Positions 7,804 through 16,069 of a stretch of DNA of 64,000 nucleotides are shown here, in pieces. Each line of letters begins with the position of its first letter. Position 1 is the stretch's first letter. Position numbers and translations under genes: made by a program. The notes under the pieces are model-generated. The model had not been told where the DNA came from. It made no database searches and saw nothing but the letters and a program-made list of their open reading frames with translations. Origin of the DNA: Microtetraspora glauca (lineage in GTDB: Bacteria; Actinomycetota; Actinomycetes; Streptosporangiales; Streptosporangiaceae); NCBI GenBank assembly GCA_001570385.1, contig BBYL01000015.1, positions 134,659 to 198,658 of the forward strand. Reading direction: 5' to 3'.

Positions 7804-7818
7804 GCATGTAAGACATGC
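7804..7818. promoter_or_regulatory. LysR-type operator palindrome
   Basis: GCATGT-AAG-ACATGC is a perfect 15-bp dyad in the gap between the divergent fusion gene (starts 7755) and the LysR gene. Its place and the T-N11-A style symmetry fit a LysR autoregulatory site. Confidence 0.5.
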
Positions 7819-7845
7819 GCAGAAGTCATGGATGGAAGGAGGGGC

Positions 7846-8742
7846 GTGTTCGAGTCGGACGCGCTCAGGCTGCTCGACGCCGTCGCCCGTACGGGCTCGT
7901 TCACGGCGGCCGCCGCCGAGCTGAACTACACGCAGTCCGCCGTCTCGCGGCGCATCGCGTCCCTGGAGACCCAGGCCGGTGGGCCGCTGTTCGAGCGGCT
8001 GCCCCGGGGGGTACGGCTGACGCCCGCCGGGCACGCGCTCCACCGGCACGCGCTGGAGGTCCTGAACAGTCTGGAAGCGGCGGCGGAGGAGTTGTCGGCC
8101 ATCCACCGGGGCGCCGGAGGGAGGCTCCGCGTCGGCGCCTTCGCCACGGCCAACGCGGCCCTGGTGCCCCGCGCGCTGCGCGTCTTCCAGGGCGAGCGGC
8201 CGGGCGTGGAGACCAGGATCGTCGAAGGGCCGAGCAGCCGCCTCGTGGAACGCCTCGTGGCCGGCATGATCGACATCGCCGTGGTCAGCGACTATCCGTC
8301 AGGGCTCGTCACGGGATCGGAGACGCGGCTCGTCCCGCTTCTGGAGGACGAGCTCCTCGTCGCGCTGCCGCGTGACCATCCGCTGGCCGGGAACCAGGTG
8401 GTCGACCTGCGCGACCTGAAGGACGAGAACTGGATCGAGGCGTCCCCGCGCCCGAGCCCGCACGAGACGGTGATCTTCGCCTCGTGCGTGCGGGCCGGTT
8501 TCACGCCGAAGACCGGTTTCCGCGTCGCCGAATGGATGGGCAAGCTCGGATACGTCGCCGCCGGTCTCGGTGTCACCCTGGTCCCCGCCATGGTGGCGCC
8601 GGGCATACGCCACCGCGGCGATCTCGTGCTTCGCCCGCTCGGCGAGTTCGCCTCGCGCCGGACGGTGTACGCCGCGCTGCCGTCCGAGGCGCCGATTCCC
8701 GCGGCGCTGGCGTTCCTGCGGTCGCTCCAGGACGAGGCCTGA
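7846..8742 (+). CDS. LysR family transcriptional regulator
   Basis: A 298-residue regulator with the winged helix-turn-helix at the N-terminus (LLDAVARTGSFTAAAAELNY, QSAVSRRIASLE) and the two-lobed effector domain of periplasmic-binding-protein fold after it (GGRLRVGAFATANAALVPRA). GTG 7846 is preceded by AAGGAGGGG; an in-frame ATG at 7828 lacks a good ribosome-binding site and would add six residues. It is divergent from the dehydrogenase-RidA gene and most likely controls it through the palindrome at 7804-7818. The effector is unknown. Confidence 0.9.
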   Translation: MFESDALRLLDAVARTGSFTAAAAELNYTQSAVSRRIASLETQAGGPLFERLPRGVRLTPAGHALHRHALEVLNSLEAAAEELSAIHRGAGGRLRVGAFATANAALVPRALRVFQGERPGVETRIVEGPSSRLVERLVAGMIDIAVVSDYPSGLVTGSETRLVPLLEDELLVALPRDHPLAGNQVVDLRDLKDENWIEASPRPSPHETVIFASCVRAGFTPKTGFRVAEWMGKLGYVAAGLGVTLVPAMVAPGIRHRGDLVLRPLGEFASRRTVYAALPSEAPIPAALAFLRSLQDEA

Positions 8743-8803
8743 TCGGAACGCGTACGCGACGGGGTGTGAGAGGGCACCGGCCGGATAGGGCGAGAATGGA
8801 CCG

Positions 8804-9799
8804 GTGCACGACGCTTTCGCCCACGTGGGGGGCCGCCTGGCCACCGGACTGCGCGATGTGACCACCGATCTGGCCGCTCTCGACGGGACCGGATGGTGGG
8901 CCGTCGTCGTGACCTATGAGGGCAAGGTCACCTGCGCGCGCTTCGGCGACGTGCGGCCCGCGCCGCTGCCCCGGCCACGCGCGCCGTGGCGGGGCCCGGC
9001 CCCCGGGGAGTGGACGACGTCGCTCGACCGGCGGGCGTACGAGGCGGGCGTGAGCGCGATCAGGGACTACATCGAGCAGGGGGAGGTCTACCAGGCGAAC
9101 CTCTGCCGGGTGCTGTCGGCACCGCTGCCGGGCGACGCCGATCCGGCGGCCCTCGCCGTACGCCTCGCGAAGGGCAACCCGGCCCCGTACGCCGCGGTGA
9201 TCAGCGTTCCCGGACTGACGGTCGTGTCGGCCTCGCCCGAGCTGTACCTCTCGCGGGCCGGAGACGTGGTCGAATCCAAGCCGATCAAGGGGACCGGGGT
9301 CACCGCGGCGGACCTGCTCGACAAGGACCACGCCGAGAACGTGATGATCGTCGATCTGGTGCGGAACGACCTCGGCCGGGTCGCCGAGGTCGGCTCGGTT
9401 TCGGTGCCCGCGCTCTGCGAGATCGAGGAGCATCCGGGTCTCGTCCACCTCGTCTCGACCGTACGGGCCCGGCTCGCGCGTGGCGCCGGCTGGCCGGACC
9501 TGCTCGCCGCGACCTTCCCGCCGGGATCGGTGACGGGAGCGCCGAAATACACGGCACTTCAGATCATCAATCGGCTCGAACCAGAGCCGCGGGGGCCTTA
9601 CTGTGGGGCAGTGGGCTGGGTCGACGCCGACCGGCGGGAAGCCGCGCTGGCGGTCGGCATCCGCACCTTCTGGGTGGAGCAAGGCATGATCCGTTTCGGC
9701 ACCGGAGCGGGCATCACGTGGGGTTCGGACCCCACGCGGGAGTGGCGCGAAACCGAGTTGAAGGCGTCCCGGCTCATCGCACTCGCGTCGCGGAGCTAG
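8804..9799 (+). CDS. pabB: Aminodeoxychorismate synthase component I (PabB-type)
   Basis: A 331-residue chorismate-utilising enzyme starting at GTG 8804. The catalytic core is complete: SKPIKGTG (the Lys in PIKGT is the PabB nucleophile and differs from the Ala of anthranilate synthase), ENVMIVDLVRNDLGRVAEVG, FPPGSVTGAPKYTAL and GPYCGAVGW. It lacks most of the N-terminal half of full-length PabB, so it is the short form. It converts chorismate to 4-amino-4-deoxychorismate using ammonia from a glutaminase subunit that is not present here. The next gene, 23 bp on, is the matching lyase-type aminotransferase fold enzyme. Confidence 0.87.
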   Translation: MHDAFAHVGGRLATGLRDVTTDLAALDGTGWWAVVVTYEGKVTCARFGDVRPAPLPRPRAPWRGPAPGEWTTSLDRRAYEAGVSAIRDYIEQGEVYQANLCRVLSAPLPGDADPAALAVRLAKGNPAPYAAVISVPGLTVVSASPELYLSRAGDVVESKPIKGTGVTAADLLDKDHAENVMIVDLVRNDLGRVAEVGSVSVPALCEIEEHPGLVHLVSTVRARLARGAGWPDLLAATFPPGSVTGAPKYTALQIINRLEPEPRGPYCGAVGWVDADRREAALAVGIRTFWVEQGMIRFGTGAGITWGSDPTREWRETELKASRLIALASRS

Positions 9800-9822
9800 C
9801 ACGAGCAGGGATGGAGACCTAG

Positions 9823-10653
9823 ATGGCTGTACCCGTGTGGGTCAACGGTGAATTGCTGGACCCGGAGAAGGCCGCCGTCTCGGTCTTCGATCACGGGCTG
9901 ATGGTCGGTGACGGCGTCTTCGAGACGATCAAGTTCGTGCACGGGGAGTCGTTCGCGCTCACCCGCCACCTGGACCGGCTCGCGCTCTCGGCCAAGCGGA
10001 TGGACCTTCCCGAGCCCGATCTCGGCGCCATCGCCGACGGCGTGCGGCAGTGCCTCGCCGCCGCGCCGACGTGGCCGCTGGGCCGGATCAGGATCACCTA
10101 CACCAGCGGGCCGGGGCCGCTCGGCTCCGACCGCGGTTCCGACGGGACCAACGCGATCGTCATCGTCGCCGAGCAGAAGCCGTTCCCCGAGACGGCGGCG
10201 GTCACCGTCGTGCCCTGGCCGCGCAACGAGCGCGGCGCCCTCGCGGGGGTCAAGAGCACCTCCTACGGCGACAACGCCAAGGCCCTCGCGTACGCCAAGG
10301 AGCGCGGAGGCGCCGAGGCGATCTTCGAGAACCTCGCGGGCAACCTCTGCGAGGGCACCGGCAGCAACGTCTTCATCGTGACCGGTGGACGCCTGGTGAC
10401 GCCGACGCTGGCGTCCGGCTGCCTGGCCGGCGTGACGAGGGCGCTGGTCCTCGAGTGGTGCGGCGGGACCGAGGAGGACGTCCCCATCTCCGCGCTGTAC
10501 GAGGCGGAGGAGGCGTTCCTCACCTCCACGACGCGTGACGTCCAGCCGATCCGGCTGGTCGACGACCGCGAGCTGCCCCTGGCGCCCGGTCCCGTCACGC
10601 TCGCGGCGATGAAGGCGTTCGCCGAGCGGTCCGCGGCCGACCTGGACCCGTGA
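9823..10653 (+). CDS. pabC: Aminotransferase class IV, probable 4-amino-4-deoxychorismate lyase
   Basis: A 276-residue PLP enzyme of fold type IV. The start VWVNGELLDPEKAAVSVFDH, the phosphate-binding GDGVFETIKF, the Schiff-base Lys in VKSTSYGDNAKALAYAKERG, and LCEGTGSNVFIVTGGRL followed by TPTLASGCLAGVTR are all family signatures. Fold IV enzymes also include branched-chain and D-amino-acid transaminases. The tight pairing with pabB makes release of p-aminobenzoate from aminodeoxychorismate the best role, feeding folate synthesis. Its 3' end meets the convergent lipoprotein gene with 4 bp between. Confidence 0.84.
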   Translation: MAVPVWVNGELLDPEKAAVSVFDHGLMVGDGVFETIKFVHGESFALTRHLDRLALSAKRMDLPEPDLGAIADGVRQCLAAAPTWPLGRIRITYTSGPGPLGSDRGSDGTNAIVIVAEQKPFPETAAVTVVPWPRNERGALAGVKSTSYGDNAKALAYAKERGGAEAIFENLAGNLCEGTGSNVFIVTGGRLVTPTLASGCLAGVTRALVLEWCGGTEEDVPISALYEAEEAFLTSTTRDVQPIRLVDDRELPLAPGPVTLAAMKAFAERSAADLDP

Positions 10654-10657
10654 CGGG

Positions 10658-12091
10658 TCAGTCGCCGTACGCGTACTGGGTCTGGGCGTTGAACTCCTTC
10701 AGGGTCACGCTCTTGGCGGGGTCCGTGCGCGGGTCGTCGATCCGCAGGACGTCCAGACCCTTCGTGATGTCGCTCGAGTAGATGTGGCCGTTGTAGTAGT
10801 ACGCCGACCAGGAGCCGCCGATCTGCAGCCCCGGCCGCAGGGGGCCGCGTTCGAAGAAGGCGATCTCCACCGGGTGGTCGGAGTCGGTGAAGTCCCAGAC
10901 GGAGACCCCTCCCTGGTACCACCCCTGGACCATGATGTCCTTGCCCGGCACCGGGATGAGCGCCCCGTTGTGGGCCACGCAGTTCTCCGACGCCCCCTGG
11001 GGCCTGGGGATCTTGAAGTAGCCGTGCCGTACGAGCTCGCGGTCGGCGGTGATCTCGTAGACGGCGTTCGCGCCCTTGGTGTCGTGGCCGGAGGAGTCGC
11101 ACGTCGCGACCATCCCGCCGCCCAGCTCGTCGCCGAACACGACCTTGGTTCCGGCGTTGTTGAAGGTGGCCGAGTGCCAGAGGGAGAAGTTCTCCCGGTC
11201 GGTCACGGTCCTGAGGACCTTGGGGCCGACGGGGTCGGCGATGTCCAGCAGGTAGCCGTCCCCGTAGCAGGCGGCGGCGGCCAGCTTCTTCGCCGGGTAG
11301 ACCGTGATGTCGTGGCAGCCGCCGTACTCCTCGTCCCCCTGGCGGTCCTTGAACAGGGCGGGCTTGGCGACGACCTTGGCCGCCTCGGGATCGCGGACCG
11401 GCACCTCGACGATCGAGATGTTGTCGTGGGGCGCCGGGCAGGTCGTCGAGCCGGGGTCCGGCCCGGCGGCGGAGACGTAGAGGTAGAGGGTGTCCGCGTC
11501 CGGTCCCGGGGCGATCGCGTGGGTGTGGGAGCCACACTCGGTCCGTACGGCGGAGATGTACTTCGGATTGGCCTTGTCCGAGATGTCGAAGATCCGGATA
11601 CCCTCCCACGAGGAGGCGTTGGAGGGATCCGAGCGCCCGCTCTGGCAGGTCTCGTCGGTCCGGGGGTCGTCCACGGACACGAACAGCAGGTCGCCGGAGA
11701 CGGAGACGTCGTTCTGCCCGCCGGGGCAGAGCACCCGGGTGACCACCTTCGGATGGGCCGGGTCGGCGATGTCGTGGACGGTGAACCCGTCGTAGTTCCC
11801 GGCGAACGCGTAGTCGCCCTGGAACGCCAGGTCGGAGTTCCAGGAGCGGTTCCCGTCGAAGGGCGCCTCAAGGGGGACGTTCGCGATCGGCGTGATGTTG
11901 GGGCTGTGCAGGATCTCGTCCGTGCCGAGGTCCGCGCTGGCGCGTGCCGTACCGCCCGCGGCGGGTGACGCGGACTCGGCGGGCACCGCACGGGCCGGGT
12001 CGGAGGAGGGCGGGGCGCCGGAGGAGCCGGAGGCGCAGGCCGTCGCGAACAGTGCCGTCGCCAGGCACGCCATCAGTCCCGCACGCTTCAC
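10658..12091 (-). CDS. Secreted LVIVD-repeat beta-propeller lipoprotein
   Basis: A 477-residue exported protein. The first 20 residues form a signal peptide ending ALFATACASG, with the Cys as probable lipid site. A low-complexity Ser/Pro/Ala linker follows, to about residue 55. The rest carries repeated blades such as GFTVHDIADPAHPKVV, GIRIFDISDKANPKYI and GYLLDIADPVGPKVL. This is the LVIVD pattern of seven- or eight-bladed propellers found on the surface of actinobacteria. No catalytic motif is visible, so its function is unknown. It starts 32 bp from the divergent DUF305 lipoprotein gene, so the two probably share a promoter region. Confidence 0.85.
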   Translation of the reverse strand: MKRAGLMACLATALFATACASGSSGAPPSSDPARAVPAESASPAAGGTARASADLGTDEILHSPNITPIANVPLEAPFDGNRSWNSDLAFQGDYAFAGNYDGFTVHDIADPAHPKVVTRVLCPGGQNDVSVSGDLLFVSVDDPRTDETCQSGRSDPSNASSWEGIRIFDISDKANPKYISAVRTECGSHTHAIAPGPDADTLYLYVSAAGPDPGSTTCPAPHDNISIVEVPVRDPEAAKVVAKPALFKDRQGDEEYGGCHDITVYPAKKLAAAACYGDGYLLDIADPVGPKVLRTVTDRENFSLWHSATFNNAGTKVVFGDELGGGMVATCDSSGHDTKGANAVYEITADRELVRHGYFKIPRPQGASENCVAHNGALIPVPGKDIMVQGWYQGGVSVWDFTDSDHPVEIAFFERGPLRPGLQIGGSWSAYYYNGHIYSSDITKGLDVLRIDDPRTDPAKSVTLKEFNAQTQYAYGD

Positions 12092-12123
12092 TGTTCCCCC
12101 TGGATCTTGGAGACTGCCCCACT

Positions 12124-12807
12124 ATGGAAGTTATGTCGGGCAGAAGCGGCGTGCGGGGCGCTTTGGTAACAGTTGTGCTGGCAGTTCTGGGCTCGGCGCT
12201 GATGTCGGTGAGCGGATGCGCCGCGGAGGAGCCGTCCCCCGACCGCCCCGCGCCCTTCGTCGCCGGATCAGGAGCGCCCGTCGTGGTGCCGGGCTCTCCC
12301 GGAGGGCTGGCCCGTACGGCGACGCCGGGTGAACGGATCGGCGACTCGGACTCGCGGGCCGCGGCGGCGGACGTGCGCTTCGCCGAGGCGATGATCCCGC
12401 ATCACCGGCAGGCCCTGGAGATGGCCGGACTGGCCGGGGCCAGGGAGGCGGGGGACGCGGTGACCGCGCTCGCGGAGCGCATCGCCGGAAGCCAGGGGCC
12501 CGAGATCGCGACGATGACGTCATGGCTCGCATCCCTCGGCCGTCCCGCGCCGGCCGTACACGCTCATGCTCGCGAGAGCGAGTACGGCATGGCCACGCTG
12601 GAGGAGATGAACCAACTGCGCGGCGCGCGCGGCGCCGCCTTCGACAGCCTGTTCCTACGGTTGATGATCAGACATCACGAGGGGGCGGTGCGGATGGCGG
12701 GGGAGGAGTTGCGCGGCGGCACGGACCGGCTCATGAGGGAGATGGCCCGTGACGTCGTATCGGGGCAGCGGGCCGAGATCGGCCGCATGAGGCGCATCCT
12801 GGGTTAG
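12124..12807 (+). CDS. DUF305 lipoprotein
   Basis: A 227-residue lipoprotein. The signal peptide ends SALMSVSGCAAEE, a good lipobox. Residues about 80-225 form the DUF305 ferritin-like helical domain, with paired-His signatures RFAEAMIPHHRQALEMAGLA and LFLRLMIRHHEGAVRMAGEE and a Met/His-rich middle (HAHARESEYGMATLEEMNQL). The His-Met patterns suggest metal (copper or iron) binding outside the cell. ATG 12124 has GGAG at a long spacing; ATG 12133 is also possible. Its stop codon overlaps that of the convergent ssgB gene in the shared TTAG. Confidence 0.88.
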   Translation: MEVMSGRSGVRGALVTVVLAVLGSALMSVSGCAAEEPSPDRPAPFVAGSGAPVVVPGSPGGLARTATPGERIGDSDSRAAAADVRFAEAMIPHHRQALEMAGLAGAREAGDAVTALAERIAGSQGPEIATMTSWLASLGRPAPAVHAHARESEYGMATLEEMNQLRGARGAAFDSLFLRLMIRHHEGAVRMAGEELRGGTDRLMREMARDVVSGQRAEIGRMRRILG

Positions 12808-13220
12808 GAGCTCCAAAGCATGTTGCTGAGCTCGTCGTCCAGGTCCATGAAGTCGGTCTCACGGCCGGCGGGGACGAGCTCGAACGTGCGGTGCAGGAAC
12901 TGCGTCAGCGGAGCCAGGGGGACTTCGAACAGAGCCTGTCCAAACGGAGAGGTGAGACTTATGTTCAGCGTGCGCTCGCCGTCGGAACGGGCGGGCCACA
13001 CCTGGACGTCTCCTTCCCCCACGCGCCGGACGATGCCGACGGTCAGCAACTCGCGAGCAAAGATCCACTCGACCGGTTCGTCGTTCCCCACATGGAAGGC
13101 CATGCGTATGGCGTAAGGGTCCTCGGCCGTGTAACTGAGCCCGGCGAGCAGGGGCACGGTAGTACGGTCGGGGACCACAAGTCGAAGGCCCAGCTCGGCA
13201 GTGACGGTGGTGCTGTTCAT
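12804..13220 (-). CDS. ssgB: SsgB-like sporulation and cell division regulator
   Basis: A 138-residue SsgA-like protein, the length of SsgB. Diagnostic segments are the start MNSTTVTAELGLRLVVPDRT, AGLSYTAEDPYAIRMAFHVG, EPVEWIFARELLTVGIVRRV, GDVQVWPARSDGERTLNISL and the acidic end MDLDDELSNML. In sporulating actinomycetes SsgB marks septum sites and helps recruit FtsZ in aerial hyphae. Assignment to SsgB rather than another SALP rests on length and on the MNxTTV start and is fairly safe. A long 5' region with dyads precedes it, fitting developmental control. Confidence 0.87.
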   Translation of the reverse strand: MNSTTVTAELGLRLVVPDRTTVPLLAGLSYTAEDPYAIRMAFHVGNDEPVEWIFARELLTVGIVRRVGEGDVQVWPARSDGERTLNISLTSPFGQALFEVPLAPLTQFLHRTFELVPAGRETDFMDLDDELSNMLWSS

Positions 13221-13738
13221 CGTCAGCCAAACCTTTCGTGTCGGGTCCCCTCACAGGGGCTTGCAACTGCTCTCACGGACTCACTCTCGCCCGCGAAGCT
13301 ATGTACGCGAACGAAGAAACCCGTAGGAGAGATTCCGCTTCCGGGGCCTTCTGTAACGCATCTCACAGGTAGACATTTGAGCATCTACCTGCCCAAACAT
13401 CGCTAACAGGCGCATGTTGGCGCCGGTTTTGCGTGTCGTTCCGACTGTCATGGCGAAGTCTTGCACGGTACAAATGATCTTAGCTCGGTGCGTATGGGTC
13501 GAGTCTGGGGCATCACGATGCTATGACAACACGGCGCCCTCCTGCCGGTCCGACTGGAAACGTTTCGGTTGAGGTCGAGGACCGGATGCGATCTCGACGG
13601 CCCGGCGGTGGCCATGAGGTCGGCGCGACGCGGAGGCTGTCGGGGTGGTGTGTCCGGGGGTGGTCCGTTCGCTTCGCCAGGACCCCTTCGAGTGCGGTAT
13701 GGTTTTCCCCGTCGGCGCCGCAAGGGGCCGATCATCCC
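13221..13738. promoter_or_regulatory. Long non-coding region upstream of ssgB with two dyads
   Basis: No convincing gene lies in these 518 bp. An exact 24-bp inverted repeat, AGGTAGA-N10-TCTACCT, sits at 13367-13390, about 150 bp upstream of ssgB. CCCCT-CAC-AGGGG at 13247-13259 falls in the probable leader. Base composition is lower in GC than in the flanking genes. The first dyad could be the site of a developmental regulator; this is inference. Confidence 0.4.
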
Positions 13739-13813
13739 GGGCGATTAGCTCAGCGGGAGAGCGCTTCGTTCACACCGAAGAGGTCACTGGTTCGATCCCA
13801 GTATCGCCCACCA
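13739..13813 (+). tRNA. tRNA-Val(CAC)
   Basis: A 72-nt cloverleaf plus encoded CCA. Acceptor GGGCGAT/ATCGCCC, anticodon stem CTTCG/CGAAG with loop TTCACAC (anticodon CAC), T arm ACTGG-TTCGATC-CCAGT, discriminator A. No integrase is adjacent, so there is no sign that it serves as an active insertion site. Confidence 0.96.
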
Positions 13814-13829
13814 CATAGATGCAGTTCAG

Positions 13830-13862
13830 AGGCCGGACCCCGAGATTGGGGCTCCGGCCTTT
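13830..13862 (+). terminator. Terminator of tRNA-Val(CAC)
   Basis: GGCCGGA-CCCC pairs with GGGG-CTCCGGCC around a GAGATT loop, with one bulged base, and is followed by TTTCG. It begins 17 bases after the tRNA. Confidence 0.75.
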
Positions 13863-14028
13863 CGCTTTCTGGACCGTGGTTGGACCGCGGGACCAGACGT
13901 CACGTTCCGTCCCGGACCGTCACGGAGCCGCCTTCCCTGGCACCGGACGATCTCTCGCAGATCGATGCCTGTCCGACTGTTGCCGCCCACCCAGGACCGG
14001 GAAAGCGGCGGCTGAACCGGGGTTCGCG
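13863..14028. other. Spacer after tRNA-Val, no gene seen
   Basis: With the next weak small frame, this is part of a roughly 350-bp stretch up to the lipoprotein gene. I see no ribosome-binding site, no recognisable protein and no attachment-site repeat of the tRNA end. Confidence 0.4.
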
Positions 14029-14160
14029 ATGGCGCTGGTAGCGGCGGCCGAAAATTCGCGTTCTGCCGAGACAACATCCAGCGGGGGCGACGCCGACGGC
14101 ACCCTCGGGCCGTACGTCGAACGGCTGGTCGGAGCGGGAGAGTGGGCGTTCTGGGACTGA
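14029..14160 (+). CDS. Candidate 43-residue peptide ending GAGEWAFWD
   Basis: An ATG frame of 43 codons, MALVAAAENSRSAETTSSGG to VERLVGAGEWAFWD. It stops 53 bp before the lipoprotein ATG. GC-rich third positions and an aromatic-rich tail are suggestive, but there is no clear ribosome-binding site and I recognise no family. It could be a chance frame. Confidence 0.2.
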   Translation: MALVAAAENSRSAETTSSGGDADGTLGPYVERLVGAGEWAFWD

Positions 14161-14213
14161 GAGCGCGGGCGGAGCCGCCCTCCGCTTGATCGTTTTTGCC
14201 GTACGCTCCGGGG

Positions 14214-15122
14214 ATGCCGAGGTCTATCCCGCCGGTCGCCTCCCCGCCGCCCCGCTTCGCGTGTGCGGCCGTCGCACGCGCGGTGATCTGTGCGCTCCTC
14301 TTGCTGCCGCTGTCCGCGTGCGGCCTCGGTGGACGTATGTCGTCGGGAGAGTTCCAGGACCGCGCCCGTGAGGTGGACCGCTGGCGCGGGTCCAAGGACG
14401 ACCTCGCGTGGCGGACCGGCTTCGTCCCGCTGGAGGGCCCCGACATCCCGCCGCCGTTGCAGAGGATCCCGTACTGGGCGGCCCTGAGCGCGCACAACGG
14501 CGCGTGGGCCCTCGATGTAGCGCTTCCCGCCGAATCACCGCGCGCCGCGCCGCTGAGCTGGCCGGACGGCTCCACGCTGACGGTTCCGCTGGTCGAGGCG
14601 GCGACGGCGTACGCGGAGCTGAGCAGGCCCGCCGACTTCATCGAGGAGGAGTGCCCGCAGGGCGGCTGCACCACCCTGCATGTCACCGGAGCCGAGTTGG
14701 GTGACGCGCCGTTGCGCACCGGCCGGGGGACGATCCGGGTGCCCGTCTGGTACTTCACGGTGAAGGGGGTCAAGGGGAAGTTCGGGTGGATGGCTGTCGC
14801 CCCGTCCGCGATCGCTCCGCGCCCGGTCCAGCGGGATGGCGAGTACGAGGAGGTGATGGCCTACGACCTCGACCCGGCGAGACCTCGGGACCTTCTCCTC
14901 CGGTACGGCCACGGCCGGTGCGACAAGATCCACGGCCCCCGTGCTTACGAGACCGACGATCTGGTGGTGGTCGACGTGGATCTCGAAAACAGCGGTAAAC
15001 CCTGCACGCTGGAGCTCATCGGGGCCCGGACCAGTGTCACGCTTGCCAAGCCCCTGGGCGACCGGCTCCTGCTGGACTCCGGCACCGGTCTGCCGGTGCT
15101 TCACGAGACGTTGCTGCGCTGA
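14214..15122 (+). CDS. Putative lipoprotein of unknown function
   Basis: A 302-residue protein from ATG 14214. After an Arg-containing N-terminus, the hydrophobic stretch AVICALLLLPLSACGLGG gives a clear lipobox (LSAC) and predicts a membrane-anchored outer-face protein. The mature part has no motif I recognise. It contains a CPQGGCTTLHV pair of Cys that may be disulfide-bonded, and ends LAKPLGDRLLLDSGTGLP. This LGDRLLLD tail resembles the LGDRVLVDASVYPP tail of the decayed gene at 18414-19126, so the two may be distant paralogues. Confidence 0.75.
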   Translation: MPRSIPPVASPPPRFACAAVARAVICALLLLPLSACGLGGRMSSGEFQDRAREVDRWRGSKDDLAWRTGFVPLEGPDIPPPLQRIPYWAALSAHNGAWALDVALPAESPRAAPLSWPDGSTLTVPLVEAATAYAELSRPADFIEEECPQGGCTTLHVTGAELGDAPLRTGRGTIRVPVWYFTVKGVKGKFGWMAVAPSAIAPRPVQRDGEYEEVMAYDLDPARPRDLLLRYGHGRCDKIHGPRAYETDDLVVVDVDLENSGKPCTLELIGARTSVTLAKPLGDRLLLDSGTGLPVLHETLLR

Positions 15123-15164
15123 ACGCGACGATTTGATCTACATCGTAAAGGTGCTGACGTGTGG

Positions 15165-15458
15165 TCACATGAAGCGCCCGGCGGGCGACGTGATCTTCGC
15201 CGGTGTGGCTCGGATCTCATCTTCGAGGGCGGTGACGATGGCCTGGGCGGCTTGGCGTAGCCGTACGCGGCGTGCGGTGAGATCGTCGGCGAACCGCCGG
15301 GCTTCCACGCCGATCCAGACGGCCTGGCCGGTGAACTGGCGGTGGGCGGGGTCGAGCGCGGCTTCGAGGACGGCGATCCGCGCCCTGACCTCCGCCAGCG
15401 TCTGCTCCAGGGCCTGGCGGCGCGGGTTGGGGACCATCTGGTCCTCGGGCTGGCTCAT
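15165..15458 (-). CDS. Small helical protein, WXG-like
   Basis: A 97-residue protein with an AGAGGGA ribosome-binding site. It is almost wholly helical by composition: RRQALEQTLAEVRARIAVLE, then a turn with FTGQAVWIGVEARRFADDL (a W-x-G turn), then RLRQAAQAIVTALEDEI. Two helices joined by a W-x-G turn are the hallmark of WXG100-type secreted or scaffold proteins. The DUF6571-like gene on the same strand upstream is a plausible partner. No ESX secretion machinery is in the window, so export is not shown. Confidence 0.6.
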   Translation of the reverse strand: MSQPEDQMVPNPRRQALEQTLAEVRARIAVLEAALDPAHRQFTGQAVWIGVEARRFADDLTARRVRLRQAAQAIVTALEDEIRATPAKITSPAGRFM

Positions 15459-15546
15459 ATGTCCCTCTGCTGACGGGGGTACGCCGGGCCGATCAATTGG
15501 ACATTATGGGATCTAGCGCAAGTCGGCCAGCGTTCTGGAGGACTTC

Positions 15547-15987
15547 ATGGCACGTCTCGTACGGCTTGGCGTCACGGTTTGCGCGGCGGCGTTGCTGGCG
15601 GTGTCCGGGTGCGGCGACAGGGGCCCCACCGCCGCCCAGGCGGGCGAGACACTCAAGCGCCACATCACCGAGCTGATGAAGGAGGGCCACGTCCTGGATG
15701 TCAAGATCACCGATCCGGGTGGACGTGACATCCACTGCGGCGAGGGCAAGGCCAAGCGGACCTTCGCAGCGACAGCCCGGGACGCCACGCCCGAGAGTGA
15801 GCCGGATGGCCTCAACACCTTTCTCGTGGGCGTCCTCGCCAGAGTCGCTCCTTATCGGATCGTCGAAGACCGTGGCCCAGCGCCCATCCGGCTCGCCAGC
15901 AAGGAGTACGGGACGGTGCTCATCTTGGAGTCGTCGGTCGGGCAGTACAAGGTCCGCGGTGAGACCGAGTGTCTCCGGACCTCATGA
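15547..15987 (+). CDS. Putative lipoprotein of unknown function
   Basis: A 146-residue protein with a strong GGAGG ribosome-binding site before ATG 15547. The signal peptide VTVCAAALLAVSGCGDRG ends in a good lipobox (VSGC). The mature part, about 120 residues, has two further Cys (DIHCGEG and ETECLRT) that could pair. I recognise no family. It lies between two minus-strand genes and is transcribed alone. Similar small lipoproteins often occur near DUF6571-type genes, but this is only an association. Confidence 0.75.
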   Translation: MARLVRLGVTVCAAALLAVSGCGDRGPTAAQAGETLKRHITELMKEGHVLDVKITDPGGRDIHCGEGKAKRTFAATARDATPESEPDGLNTFLVGVLARVAPYRIVEDRGPAPIRLASKEYGTVLILESSVGQYKVRGETECLRTS

Positions 15988-16069
15988 GCCGGAGGGGCGT
16001 CACACCTGTCTGATCACGCCCGGCGGTCGCGATGCGGAGCGACGATGATGAGGTCGTATGCGGGGGGCA

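Noticed and set aside
13739..14213. tRNA-Val(CAC) as the attachment site of an integrated element
   Set aside because: No integrase, excisionase or repeat of the tRNA 3' end was found nearby.
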